Assembly: GCA_035525495.1 (NCBI GenBank)
Contig: DATLED010000081.1
Coordinates: forward strand, 62,001 to 126,000
Reading direction: 5' to 3'
DNA length: 64,000 nucleotides
Origin: DATLED01 sp035525495
GTDB lineage: Bacteria > Actinomycetota > Acidimicrobiia > Acidimicrobiales > CADCTF01
The translations under genes and the position numbers were made by a program. The notes beneath the pieces are model-generated. The model worked only from the letters and a program-made list of their open reading frames with translations, was not told where the DNA came from and did not search any database. This document shows positions 17,594-25,865 of the stretch, one piece after another; the first letter of the stretch is position 1, and each line of letters begins with the position of its first letter.

Positions 17594-18829
17594 TCAGCCC
17601 GACGATGGGCCGCCCTTGTTGTCGCGTCCGTCAGGCGGGATCGGAAGGCGGTAGACGGTGATCCGCTGACTGCCAGCCGCGCCAGGATTGACGAGGACGG
17701 GCGGTATCCACTTGGGCTCGTACTGCCAGTCGTCGCGGGGTCCCACGCGGTATCGCTGCCAGTGGGCGCGCCGCAGATGCGCCGCCGGGGAACCACCGGC
17801 ACGATCGGCGCTTGCTGAAGAGGTTCGCGGTCGGAACATGGCCCTCGTGTCGAGCACCCGTACACCGGCGACGGCGCCCCGTGGTTCGAGCCGGCGGAAC
17901 GCTCCGCGTCGCAGCGCGTCGCGGAAGGCCGGCGCGGTGGGGTCTTCGGGGAGCGGAAGTGATCGCTCGGGTGGTGTCCAGTCGCCCCAGGCGACGGCCC
18001 CGGCGAGATTGGCGACGAGGGGTTGGAGGTGACTCTGGTCGAGGAGTCCTTCGACGGCGTGGAAGCGGGTCGTGGCCGCGACCGGCTCGGCCAGGATCCA
18101 CAACACGAGGTTGTCGAGTGTCCCGTCGAGTTGTGCGGTGAGCACGACCCCGGCCACGGAGAGGGGCTCGCGTCGGTATGCACCGAGGGTCCCGAACCGG
18201 ATGTAGGCCGGCGCATCCAACGGGTCCGGGCTTGCGTCGCCGGCCAGGACGTGACGGATGGTCGTGGGCGTCCGCATCTGGACCCGCAGTCGCTCCTCGC
18301 CGCCTCGGAGTTGGTCGGGAACGTCGAGCGGTCGGCTGAAGTAGACCGCGACTGCCGGGTAGGGGAGTTGCAGTCGTCCGACGAGGGACTCGTCGGGCGG
18401 CCGGCTCCCGAGGATGCCGATTGCGGGCCCGGCCGGCAGGAAGTAGGGCACGGCGGCGTAGAGGAGTTGGGCGAGCGGAAGCTCCCGGTCCGAGGCCGGC
18501 GGCGACGCCGGGTTGCCGTCGGCAGCCGTCCAGTCGCCGGCGAGGTTGAGGAGCCAGCTGGCGGTGAGTGCCCGCAGGCGGAGCACGTCGCCGGGCACGA
18601 AGTCCTCGGAGGTCAACCGATCGGCGCCCCGCCAGCGGCGACCGGTCAGCGCGAGGTCACGCTCGACGACGCGGGTCAGCGCCGCGACTGACGGGTGCGA
18701 GTTCGGCCACGCGGCGAGGGCGAGAGCCCGGGAGATGTCGGCGTCCTCGGCCAACGCCATGGGTGAGCCGAACGTCGTGCGAGGCGTACTCACCCCCGTC
18801 ACTCGACGGCGCTGGCCGCCAAACTGCAC
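17594..18829 (-). CDS. Unknown protein of mobile-element type
   Basis: The 411-residue product has no recognised catalytic motif. Its C-terminal region has the pattern HLRRAHWQRYRVGPR followed by WIPPVLVNP, which I recall from uncharacterised proteins of actinobacterial plasmids and phages. The rest is Leu/Pro/Arg rich. The GTG at 18829 gives the longest product; an ATG at 18760 would remove 23 poorly conserved-looking residues. The gene is divergent from vapB, and its start lies 36 bases from that start, so the palindromic operator at 18837 could affect both. The 183 bases between the GTPase stop and this gene's stop hold no gene I can see. Confidence 0.55.
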   Translation of the reverse strand: MQFGGQRRRVTGVSTPRTTFGSPMALAEDADISRALALAAWPNSHPSVAALTRVVERDLALTGRRWRGADRLTSEDFVPGDVLRLRALTASWLLNLAGDWTAADGNPASPPASDRELPLAQLLYAAVPYFLPAGPAIGILGSRPPDESLVGRLQLPYPAVAVYFSRPLDVPDQLRGGEERLRVQMRTPTTIRHVLAGDASPDPLDAPAYIRFGTLGAYRREPLSVAGVVLTAQLDGTLDNLVLWILAEPVAATTRFHAVEGLLDQSHLQPLVANLAGAVAWGDWTPPERSLPLPEDPTAPAFRDALRRGAFRRLEPRGAVAGVRVLDTRAMFRPRTSSASADRAGGSPAAHLRRAHWQRYRVGPRDDWQYEPKWIPPVLVNPGAAGSQRITVYRLPIPPDGRDNKGGPSSG

Positions 18830-18836
18830 GTGTCAT

Positions 18837-18851
18837 ACTGTGGAGCACAGT
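18837..18851. promoter_or_regulatory. Palindromic operator upstream of vapB
   Basis: The sequence ACTGTG-GAG-CACAGT is a perfect 6-base inverted repeat ending 4 bases before the AGGAGG ribosome site of the antitoxin gene. VapB-type antitoxins repress their own operons by binding such palindromes. This is inferred from position and symmetry. Confidence 0.5.
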
Positions 18852-18864
18852 CTCAGGAGGACCA

Positions 18865-19098
18865 GTGGCGAAGCGGAACCTGACGGTGCAACTCGATGAG
18901 GACGTGATCCAGCAGGCGAAGGTGCTCGCTGCCCGTCGCGGGACGTCGGTGAGCACCCTCGTGGCGTCCGAGCTGGAGCGTCTCGTCGCCGACGACGACC
19001 GCTACGACGATGCCTTTCGGCGCGCCCAGCGCGCCCTCGCCGGCGCAGTACCCCGCGGAGGGCGACGTTGGAGCCGAGATGATCTCTACGACCGCTGA
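18865..19098 (+). CDS. vapB: VapB-type antitoxin (ribbon-helix-helix)
   Basis: The 77-residue product starts at a GTG with AGGAGG 4 bases upstream. Residues 3-45 read as a ribbon-helix-helix DNA-binding fold: a beta strand NLTVQLD followed by two helices around VIQQAKVLAARRG and SVSTLVASEL. The C-terminal tail (RRWSRDDLYDR) is the part that typically occupies the toxin's active-site groove. It would bind DNA at its own operator and neutralise the PIN toxin encoded 2 bases downstream. The pair probably stabilises the element in its host. Confidence 0.82.
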   Translation: MAKRNLTVQLDEDVIQQAKVLAARRGTSVSTLVASELERLVADDDRYDDAFRRAQRALAGAVPRGGRRWSRDDLYDR

Positions 19099-19100
19099 TC

Positions 19101-19520
19101 GTGTCGACCTTCGTCGACACCAACGTTCTCGTCTACGCCCACGACGCGTCCGACCCAGCTCGGCAGCCGATCGCGGCGCAGTTGCTCGACGACCTTTGGC
19201 GGGCCCGCGAGGGTGTGCTCAGCACGCAGGTCCTGACCGAGTTCTACGCCGTCGTGACCCGGAAGTTCGATCCTCCGATGCCCCGGCGCGAGGCGCGCGC
19301 GCTCGTCGACACGTACGCGGCGTGGCCGGTCGTCCAGGTCGACTCGCCGCTGATCGTCGCCGCGTCCGCGCTGGAGGAGCAGCACTCATTGTCGTTCTGG
19401 GACGCGTTGATCATCGAGGCGGCGCGACGCGCCGGCGCCAGCCGTTTGGTGTCCGAGGACCTGCAGCACGGCCGCCGCATCGCCGGTCTTGTCATCGCGA
19501 ACCCGTTCCTCGACTCGTAG
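19101..19520 (+). CDS. vapC: VapC-type PIN-domain ribonuclease toxin
   Basis: The 139-residue product begins STFVDTNVLVYAHD, with the first acidic residue of the PIN active site at D6. A conserved E (VLTEFYAVVT) lies near residue 47, and an acidic pair in SFWDALIIEAA near 99-105 completes the metal site. PIN toxins of this family cleave tRNA or rRNA. The GTG start follows the antitoxin stop after 2 bases, the usual VapBC arrangement. All catalytic acids are present, so the toxin is predicted to be active. Confidence 0.85.
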   Translation: MSTFVDTNVLVYAHDASDPARQPIAAQLLDDLWRAREGVLSTQVLTEFYAVVTRKFDPPMPRREARALVDTYAAWPVVQVDSPLIVAASALEEQHSLSFWDALIIEAARRAGASRLVSEDLQHGRRIAGLVIANPFLDS

Positions 19521-19566
19521 TCGGTCGACGTCGACTGCCCCACGTCCGGCGAAGGACGGAGTAGGT

Positions 19567-19761
19567 GTGAGGCGCGTGACCATCGAGGTTGACGAGTGGG
19601 TCCTCCAGGAGGCGGCCGCCGCGCTCGACACCACATCGATCGGCGAGACGATCCAGCGGGCCCTCGCGGTCGCGACCGAAGCGGGACGCGGCGAACGCCT
19701 CGCTCGCCGCGAGGCGCGACTGGCCTTCGGCCGGTCCGGGTCCCGCCGCTCCTCGCGCTAA
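19567..19761 (+). CDS. Orphan VapB-like antitoxin
   Basis: The 64-residue product starts at a GTG with a GGAG-type ribosome site and reads RRVTIEVDEWVLQEAAAAL, then SIGETIQRALAVATEAGR. This is the short ribbon-helix-helix N-terminus of the VapB family with 'T-IGETIQRAL' as in antitoxins of PIN toxins. No toxin follows. The convergent relaxase gene begins 4 bases inside its 3' end. It could be a remnant whose toxin was lost, or an antitoxin acting on toxins elsewhere. Confidence 0.6.
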   Translation: MRRVTIEVDEWVLQEAAAALDTTSIGETIQRALAVATEAGRGERLARREARLAFGRSGSRRSSR

Positions 19762-22706
19762 TCGAGTTCCACGCCGCCGACCTCCGGGGCCTCGATGACC
19801 ACGGTGGTGGCGCCGATGAGGTCGCGGACGATGTCGAGGTGGTCGAGCTGCGGGTCAGCAGCAAGCGGCGGCGGCTCACCTGGTTCCGAACCCCATCGGG
19901 CGACGTACGACTCGATCTCGCCGGCGGCGGCACGCCACTTCTCGCGACCACCGAGAGACAGGGGCGGCTCGCCAAGGCGTGACACGACATGGTCGGGCCG
20001 GTCGATCTCGGCCGCGAGGCCGGCGAGAGCCGTCCTCTGCGCGATCGCCCGCTCGAGGCGGCGCCCGTAAAGCTCGTCGCCGTCGACCGCGGCCGGTTCA
20101 ACGACGATCGCGTCGCGCTCGCTCCACAGGTCGGCCAGCGTCCGTCCCGCAGATGGGGAACGGAGCCCGCACCGCTCCTCGACCGCCGTCGTCTTGGCGC
20201 CGTCCCGGACGAGCGCCCGCACGAACCGCTCCGACGGCGCGTCGTTCTCGTGCTGACCGTGCTCCTCCAGTTCGATGTCCCGATCACGGTCGTCCTCGGC
20301 CACCAGATAGATGTCGTTGCGCTCCCGGCCACGAGAGAGCCCGGTGTAGCCGGCCTGCCGGTAGAGGCGGTCGTCGCCCAGGAGCAGCGCCCGCTCGTAG
20401 GTCGCGCCCTGCGCCTTGTGGATCGTCGTCGCGTACGCGTGGGTGAGGTGACCGTCAGCGACATAGGACGTCGGGATGTTGAGGCGGTGCTCGGCGCCGT
20501 CCACCTTGACCACAAAGCCGTCGTCGTCGATGGCCTCGATCGACCCGAACATCGCGTTGTGCACGCCGACACGCCGGTCGTTGTGGAGACACACGATCCG
20601 GTCCCCGGCGGCGAAGGGCCGCCCGGCGATCGTTACCCCTTGGGCGTCGATAGCGCCGGCCTCGACGAGAAGCGCACGGGCGCGGGCGTTGAGCTCGTCC
20701 ACGTCGCGCCGCCGCAGCGCCAGCATGATCGGCTGCTCGCCCTGGGTCCTCGACTCGAACCAGTCGGCCACCATCGCGGCGCGGACCTCGCGGGGATTCT
20801 CCCCGAGGTGCAGGCGGCCCTCGCTCTCGTAGCGGTCGACGACGGTGACCAGCCCGTGCCGACCGCCACGCCCGACCCGCAGCTGGTCGAGCGCGGCGCG
20901 TTCCCACGCCTCGACCTGTCGCCGGTTCTCGGTCAGCTCGACCGCGTCGTGTCGACGAACCAGGGAAGCGAAGGCGCCGCCGGCCTCGACCGCGGGCAGC
21001 TGGTGGTGGTCACCCACCAGCACCGCCTTGGCTCCGCTGGCGTCGACGTGGGCGAGGACGCGGGCCAGCCGGCGCGTGTCGACCATGCCGGCTTCGTCCA
21101 CGACCACGACGCTTTGACGGTTGAGCGACCCGCCGGATTGGTCACAGTCGATGAGGAACTGCTCGATCGTCGTTGACGGCAGGCCGGCGCTGGCCTCGAG
21201 CTCGGCCGCGGCGCGCGCCGCAATCGCCACGCCGATCGGGCGAAGGCCGCCGTCACGCCACGCACGGGCAGCCGCCGCCAAGGCGTAGGTCTTGCCGGTC
21301 CCGGCGCGACCGACCACGACGTCGACACCGTTGCCCGACGTGGTGAGGTGGCGCACCATGTGCTCCTGCTCCGCCGACAGCAGGCTGCCCGCGCACGCCG
21401 CCGCGACGATCTGATCGTCCACGACACCGACGCCGACGCCGCGTCCGCGTTCGGCCCGCTCGAACAACCGCTGCTCGATCGCCAACATCTCCGTCGTCGA
21501 CCAGCGCCGTTCGACCGCCACCGCCGTCGTGATCGACCCATCCGGCCGCCGCAGGACCTGGCGGTCCGCAAGCCGGTCGGTCGCGTCGATGACCGGCAGG
21601 ACCCGGTCGTCCTCGATCACTCCCTCGACGAGCTCTTCGAGCGTCTCCACGTCGACGCGTGCGCCCGCGGGGAGTCCGACGCACCAGCTCCGCATCACGT
21701 CACGACGGTCGAAGCTCGCGTGTTCGGCGGTCAGACCCCGGCTGGTGAGCATGTCGTCGGCGACGTCGTCGAGGTCACTGGCCCGGAACTGCGGCCCCTG
21801 CCGACCAACGACCCGTGACAGGTCGGCGAGCTCCTCGCCGAGGTCGGCGGCCTCGGCCCGCCAACGCTCGTGCAGCGTCTCGGGATCGACGTCGTAGTCC
21901 TTCGCCTGTCGCGTGTCGAGGGTGGCTGTCCGAGACGCGGACATCGAGTCCTCGCCCCGGGCGGCCATCGCCGCCTCGATCTCCTCGCGCCGCTTCGAGA
22001 AGCACTCGAGGAGGCGGCGGTCGATGCCGTCGATGTCGGCGTAACCGTTGACGATCTCGCCCCACTCGACACCGAGGCGATCGGTCAGCTCGCCGCGGAG
22101 CACCGCCTGGTAGACGAAGCCGGCCGTGCGGGCGTGCTGGTAGATCGGCCGCGAGTGCACCGCACCCCAACCGCCGCCCACCCGCTCGACGACGTTGCCG
22201 ACGAGGCAGTGGGTGTGGAGCTGCGGGTCACCGGCCCGGCTCGTCCGGTGCCGGAAGGCGGCGACGACGAGGCCCTCGCCCCGGACGAGTTCGACCTCGC
22301 CGTCGACGCGCCGCCGGGTCACCGTCGCGTGTCGTTCGAGGTACTCGATGCCCGCCGCCACCGCCGCCCGATGGGCCTCGGCGACTTGGGCCGGGACCTC
22401 CCGGTCGCCGAGCGCGTAGAGAACCGACACCGACTTCGGCGCCGAGAACGTCAGGTCCCAACCGGGTACGCGGTCGGTGCGGGTGTGGCCGCCGAGCTTG
22501 TCGCCCGTTCGGGGGTCGATTCCACCGAGCACCTGCCGCAGATGTTCGTCGGTGACCTGTCCTTGGAGGCCGAGGCGTGCCGCTCCTGCACCCGTCCACT
22601 CGCCGGGCGCCTCACCGCTGCCGGTGTAGTAGTCCTCGATGCCTTTGGCGACTGTGGACAGGTAGTAGTTCTCCTGGCCACGGCCCAGTTTGCCGATGGA
22701 GAGCAC
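19758..22706 (-). CDS. MobF-family conjugative relaxase-helicase (TrwC/TraA type)
   Basis: The 982-residue product nicks DNA at the transfer origin, stays bound to the 5' end and unwinds the strand for export. The relaxase domain occupies the first 300 residues, with paired tyrosines near the N-terminus (YY at 14-15 and 26-27) and the metal-binding histidines H153, H164 and H166 in DPQLHTHCLVGN. The C-terminal part is a RecD-like helicase: Walker A GRAGTGKT at about 466-473, Walker B VVVDEAGMVD, and a later AYATTIHKAQGATYERALL motif. The GTG at 22706 (VLSIGKLGRGQENYY) is chosen because relaxase homology begins there; the open frame upstream is low-complexity. It is transcribed opposite to the channel genes. 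Confidence 0.9.
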   Translation of the reverse strand: MLSIGKLGRGQENYYLSTVAKGIEDYYTGSGEAPGEWTGAGAARLGLQGQVTDEHLRQVLGGIDPRTGDKLGGHTRTDRVPGWDLTFSAPKSVSVLYALGDREVPAQVAEAHRAAVAAGIEYLERHATVTRRRVDGEVELVRGEGLVVAAFRHRTSRAGDPQLHTHCLVGNVVERVGGGWGAVHSRPIYQHARTAGFVYQAVLRGELTDRLGVEWGEIVNGYADIDGIDRRLLECFSKRREEIEAAMAARGEDSMSASRTATLDTRQAKDYDVDPETLHERWRAEAADLGEELADLSRVVGRQGPQFRASDLDDVADDMLTSRGLTAEHASFDRRDVMRSWCVGLPAGARVDVETLEELVEGVIEDDRVLPVIDATDRLADRQVLRRPDGSITTAVAVERRWSTTEMLAIEQRLFERAERGRGVGVGVVDDQIVAAACAGSLLSAEQEHMVRHLTTSGNGVDVVVGRAGTGKTYALAAAARAWRDGGLRPIGVAIAARAAAELEASAGLPSTTIEQFLIDCDQSGGSLNRQSVVVVDEAGMVDTRRLARVLAHVDASGAKAVLVGDHHQLPAVEAGGAFASLVRRHDAVELTENRRQVEAWERAALDQLRVGRGGRHGLVTVVDRYESEGRLHLGENPREVRAAMVADWFESRTQGEQPIMLALRRRDVDELNARARALLVEAGAIDAQGVTIAGRPFAAGDRIVCLHNDRRVGVHNAMFGSIEAIDDDGFVVKVDGAEHRLNIPTSYVADGHLTHAYATTIHKAQGATYERALLLGDDRLYRQAGYTGLSRGRERNDIYLVAEDDRDRDIELEEHGQHENDAPSERFVRALVRDGAKTTAVEERCGLRSPSAGRTLADLWSERDAIVVEPAAVDGDELYGRRLERAIAQRTALAGLAAEIDRPDHVVSRLGEPPLSLGGREKWRAAAGEIESYVARWGSEPGEPPPLAADPQLDHLDIVRDLIGATTVVIEAPEVGGVELD

Positions 22707-22859
22707 GGCGTTCGCCGCCTTCTGGTTGCGGTCATTTCGCGGGCCCAGCGAGACGACGGCGGGCCAACCCGTCGACTCCGGAGATGCGCTCTCCCGGCGA
22801 CGGGAACGCAACAAGCACCCCCGTGCATACTGTGTGAGCCCGTCGGCGCCCTGCGCCGC

Positions 22860-23045
22860 CGGCCTACCCCTGCACCCTCGCCGCCCGTCCCCGCCCGACC
22901 TCCCCGGCCCTCGCTTCCCGCGCTCCCCTCCGGCCCGCCCTCCCTCCGGCCCGCGCCCCGCGCCGCTCCGGCCTCCTCGCCCCTCCGCCACCCCCGGCCC
23001 CTCGCGCCCCGGCCTCCTCCCGCCGCCCGCCGCGCCGGGCCCGGA
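22860..23045. other. Extremely C-rich, strand-asymmetric leader; candidate oriT region
   Basis: About 185 bases consist mostly of C on the plus strand with scattered G and T and almost no A, so the minus strand is very G-rich. It lies within the 400 bases between the relaxase start and the terminator at 23052, where no other gene is visible. On the minus strand this is the upstream leader of the relaxase gene. Transfer origins often lie next to relaxase genes, and G-rich tracts can form quadruplexes, so the region is a candidate oriT or control element. No nic site could be recognised. Confidence 0.35.
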
Positions 23046-23051
23046 CGCGAA

Positions 23052-23081
23052 GAAGCCCGCAGACTCTCGCCTGCGGGCTTC
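23052..23081 (-). terminator. Rho-independent-type terminator hairpin
   Basis: GAAGCCCGCAG and CTGCGGGCTTC form a perfect 11-base stem around an 8-base loop. It lies 33 bases after the stop of the minus-strand gene ending at 23114. On the minus strand the stem is followed by a short T-containing stretch. It would separate the ParB operon from the relaxase transcript. Confidence 0.75.
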
Positions 23082-23113
23082 TCGATCGGTCGCCGGGCGA
23101 CGCCGGCGAGGTC

Positions 23114-23368
23114 TCAATGCTGAAGGAAGGCTCGGTCGCGCCCGAACTTCAGGAGTCGGCACTCCTCGACGGTGAGGCCGACGAACTCGTCACCGGAGAA
23201 CGAGAGCTCGTCCGGGTAGAAGTCGAAGACCTTCGTCTCGGTGCCGTCCTCGCAGGTGACCCACACCTCCGGCAGCGGATCGCCGAGCCGCTGGGGGAGT
23301 GGCGTGATCCGAGCGGCGACCACGAGGTTCGAGCGCACGCCTTCCATCCTTTCACCGGAGGGAGTCAC
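23114..23368 (-). CDS. Small protein of unknown function coupled to the ParB-like gene
   Basis: The 84-residue product starts at a GTG overlapping the ParB-like stop as GTGA, which indicates translational coupling. An alternative GTG at 23338 with AAGGA upstream would give 74 residues. The sequence has alternating strands (EVWVTCEDGTETKVFDFYPDE) and an acidic patch, and suggests a small beta-rich domain. A terminator follows immediately, so it is the last gene of this operon. Function unknown. Confidence 0.6.
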   Translation of the reverse strand: MTPSGERMEGVRSNLVVAARITPLPQRLGDPLPEVWVTCEDGTETKVFDFYPDELSFSGDEFVGLTVEECRLLKFGRDRAFLQH

Positions 23369-24735
23369 GCGGCTTCGCCCTCCTCGGGACCGTCGTCAGC
23401 ATCGGAGTCGGTGGTGGCCTCGTTGACGACGTGCAGCTCGATGTCGGACAGCTCGTAGCCGGTGCTGGCCAGGTACTCGAGCCACCGACCTGCCTCGGCG
23501 TTGCGGTTCCGCCAGGTGTGGACGCCCATGGTCTGTTCGCGGTCTGCGGCGACCTGGGCGAGCAGGGCGAGGGGCAGTTGGGCGTCGCTGACCTTGGCGA
23601 CATAGTTGGCGCCGACGGATCGCCCGTAGCCGGTCGGGGGATTGACGCCGAGGAGTTCGGCGACGAGCTCGTCCTTGCCGTCCCCGACTCGGTCGGGTCG
23701 CCCGACGATCTCGGCGGTGACGTAGCGGAGCGTCCCCTTGGGGGCGGTCTTGCGGGCGAGGAGTCCCCGGACCCACTCCCTCCGGACAGGCTCCGCGGCT
23801 CGCCACGCCTTGTTGTTCTCGATGACCTCCCGTCGTTCGGCCCTGGCCTCCTCGGGGAGTGCTGTGGGAGCGGGCTGACCGCTGCGGCCGTGGCGGTCGC
23901 GGTGTCCGTTGGCGCGGGGGTCGAGGCAGTAGTGGCGCGGCTCGGTCGGGTCGAAGTCGGGGACGACCGCGGCGCGGCCCGGACAGCTCGCGTGCTCTCT
24001 CGCCGTGAGGGGACGCCCGTCGTCGCGGTCGGTGAGCTCCGCGATGGGCTTGGCCTTCCCGCGGTCGCCGTAGCGGTCGAGGATGGTGACGCCGGCCGCG
24101 GTGAGCGCTGCGACGGTCGCCTCGTACTGCTGGGCGCGTTCGCGGTCCTGGCGGATGCGGCTGGCGACGTGGTCGAACTGGCCGGGGTTGTTGCGGGCGG
24201 CAACGGCGAGCTGCTTGACGGCGTCGCCGTCGTCTTCGAACTCGGCGATGGTGACGGCCTGGTCGAGGGTGAGGCCGTAGCGGTCGGCGACCGTGGCGGC
24301 GACGTCGCTGCCGGCGACCTTGCGGGCCTTGGCGACGTGGGCTCGGGTGACGCCGGTGACGCGTGCGATGGCCGTGTCGCTCATCTCGAGCAGCGCCAAC
24401 TGGGCGTAGGCGGCGGCTTCCTCGCCGGTGGTGAGGTCCTTGCGGTGGAGGTTCTCGGCCAGTTGGCGGGCGATCCGCTGGGCGTCGTCCATGTCGGAGG
24501 CGACGACGCAGGGGAGCGGCCGTTCGGCGGCGATGGCGGCGGCGCGGCGGCGGTGGCCGAACAACAGGGTGTGGCCGCCGTTGCCGTCGGCGACGACGAC
24601 GGCGGGCTCGAGGACGCCGAGTTCGGCCACGGATCGGGTGAGGCCGCGCAGGTCGCCGAGGTCGCGTCGGACGTTGGTGTCGACGGTGATGCTGTTGGGG
24701 TCGAGCTCGATGAGCTTGGTCTTGGTGGTGGTCAC
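23365..24735 (-). CDS. ParB/RepB-family nuclease-domain protein
   Basis: The 456-residue product has an N-terminal ParB domain at about residues 8-100. It contains LRGLTRSVAELGVLEPAVVV, the nucleotide-binding motif LLFGHRRRAAA and RQLAENLHRKDLTTGEEA. A helix-turn-helix follows at about 112-150 (EMSDTAIARVTGVTRAHVAKA). The C-terminal 250 residues include a patch with Cys and His (REHASCPGRAAVV, then RHYCLDPRANGH) that may bind zinc. Such proteins are common on actinobacterial plasmids and integrative elements, where they act in partition, plasmid maintenance or regulation. The GTG start has GGAG about 9 bases upstream. No ParA partner is visible nearby. Confidence 0.82.
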   Translation of the reverse strand: MTTTKTKLIELDPNSITVDTNVRRDLGDLRGLTRSVAELGVLEPAVVVADGNGGHTLLFGHRRRAAAIAAERPLPCVVASDMDDAQRIARQLAENLHRKDLTTGEEAAAYAQLALLEMSDTAIARVTGVTRAHVAKARKVAGSDVAATVADRYGLTLDQAVTIAEFEDDGDAVKQLAVAARNNPGQFDHVASRIRQDRERAQQYEATVAALTAAGVTILDRYGDRGKAKPIAELTDRDDGRPLTAREHASCPGRAAVVPDFDPTEPRHYCLDPRANGHRDRHGRSGQPAPTALPEEARAERREVIENNKAWRAAEPVRREWVRGLLARKTAPKGTLRYVTAEIVGRPDRVGDGKDELVAELLGVNPPTGYGRSVGANYVAKVSDAQLPLALLAQVAADREQTMGVHTWRNRNAEAGRWLEYLASTGYELSDIELHVVNEATTDSDADDGPEEGEAA

Positions 24736-24802
24736 TTGCTTGCTCTCCTTGGTGGAGTCGCAGGAGGAGGGAGCCGCGTGGGCTCCGAGAAAGGGGAGTC
24801 CC

Positions 24803-25651
24803 TCAGGCGGCCTGTTCGGCCTGGGCGCTGTCGCCGAGGGCGTCGAGGATGCGGGCGGCGCACGTGATGACGCGTTCGCTGGTGGCGCGCACGGCGTCGG
24901 TGTCGCCGAGGGCCCAGGTGGCGACGTACCCGAAGGAGTAGTCGTCGCTGGCGAGGCCGTGGCTGCCGCACACGAGGTAGGCGACGGACTCGGCTTCGAT
25001 CTCGCACACCGCCCGGTCGCGTCGCTCGCCGCCGTCCGGGGAGTGGAGGAGGACGTGCGCCAGTTCGTGGGCGGTGGTCTTGGCTTGTTGGGCGGGGGCG
25101 AGGTCGTCGCGGACGACGACGGTGCGGGTGTCGTAGGTGGTGACGCCGTTGGCGGCGGCGTGGCCGGCGGGCATGGGTCCGAGCGTGAACGTGTAGCCGT
25201 GGTCGCCGATCACCGCCGCGAGTCGTTCGGTGACGTGGTGGGGGTCGCCGCCGTCGAGGAGATGAACGGGCGGGGAGGGGAGTTCGTCGCCGTCGGTCTG
25301 GGCGACGTCGAACACGTGGACGACCTTGAAGCCGCGCAGCACGCGGCCATGCTCGCCGTTCTCCTCGTCGCCGTCGGTATCGTCGCTACGGCGGTAGGTG
25401 CAGGGGGCGAGGATGGCGATCCCGGACTCGCCCCGGCAGACCTGTCGGCCGAGGGACTGCCAGGTGCGGTAGCCGGCGACCTGGGTGGCGTCGGGGCGCT
25501 GGGCGAAGATGAGGAGGAGGTTGCTCACCGAGTAGCTGCGGAAGCGGCGGGCGGTGTCGAGGAAACGTCGCCACTCGTCGCCGTCGACGAGTTGGTCGAT
25601 GGCGGCAACGAGTCGATCGTGGGCCTCGGCGAGACGGTCGGGTCGGGGCAT
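24803..25651 (-). CDS. ArdC-like antirestriction protein with zinc-metallopeptidase motif
   Basis: The 282-residue product has an N-terminal ArdC domain (WRRFLDTARRFRSYSVSNLLLIFAQRP is typical) and a C-terminal metallopeptidase-type segment with HELAH at 195-199 and a third ligand in EIEAES near 219. ArdC proteins bind single-stranded DNA and protect incoming conjugative DNA from host restriction. The ATG at 25651 is chosen because AAGGAG lies 7 bases upstream. It heads a minus-strand group with the ParB-like gene. Two hairpin-forming sequences lie directly upstream (25681-25820). Confidence 0.78.
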   Translation of the reverse strand: MPRPDRLAEAHDRLVAAIDQLVDGDEWRRFLDTARRFRSYSVSNLLLIFAQRPDATQVAGYRTWQSLGRQVCRGESGIAILAPCTYRRSDDTDGDEENGEHGRVLRGFKVVHVFDVAQTDGDELPSPPVHLLDGGDPHHVTERLAAVIGDHGYTFTLGPMPAGHAAANGVTTYDTRTVVVRDDLAPAQQAKTTAHELAHVLLHSPDGGERRDRAVCEIEAESVAYLVCGSHGLASDDYSFGYVATWALGDTDAVRATSERVITCAARILDALGDSAQAEQAA

Positions 25652-25680
25652 TGTCACACTCCTTGTTGTGCTGGGATCCG

Positions 25681-25703
25681 CCAGCAAGGCGTCTCCTTGC
25701 TGG
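25681..25703. repeat. Perfect short hairpin in the ardC-like leader
   Basis: CCAGCAAGG and CCTTGCTGG form a 9-base perfect stem around a 5-base loop, 30 bases upstream of the ArdC-like start. It would fold in the mRNA leader or serve as an operator. Confidence 0.55.
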
Positions 25704-25717
25704 CCTGACCACCAGCG

Positions 25718-25820
25718 GGCACGGCCGCTGTCGGGGTCAAGGGACGGCCGAAGGCCGAGCGAGAACCGGAGCTTGCGGAGGCTCGCAGCGACCCTTGACG
25801 CCGACGTGGGCGGCCGTGCC
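25718..25820. repeat. Long palindromic element A (103 bp)
   Basis: Outer arms GGCACGGCCG and CGGCCGTGCC pair perfectly. Inside them GTCGG pairs with CCGAC, and GTCAAGGG pairs with CCCTTGAC. The interior is rich in GAGCG and GCAGCG words. It is placed upstream of a minus-strand gene, like elements B (27443) and C (29456), and has the same overall design. Confidence 0.6.
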
Positions 25821-25865
25821 ACGCCAACCGCTCCGCCATCCGGGCCGGACCCGTCGACCGGCCCG

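Noticed and set aside
21870..23123. 417-codon plus-strand frame over the relaxase 5' end
   Set aside because: Antisense to the HUH relaxase domain; the Pro/Arg-rich tail is the C-rich leader read in frame.
23431..24867. 478-codon plus-strand open frame
   Set aside because: Antisense to the ParB-like gene; Gly/Val/Asp-rich composition typical of shadow frames.
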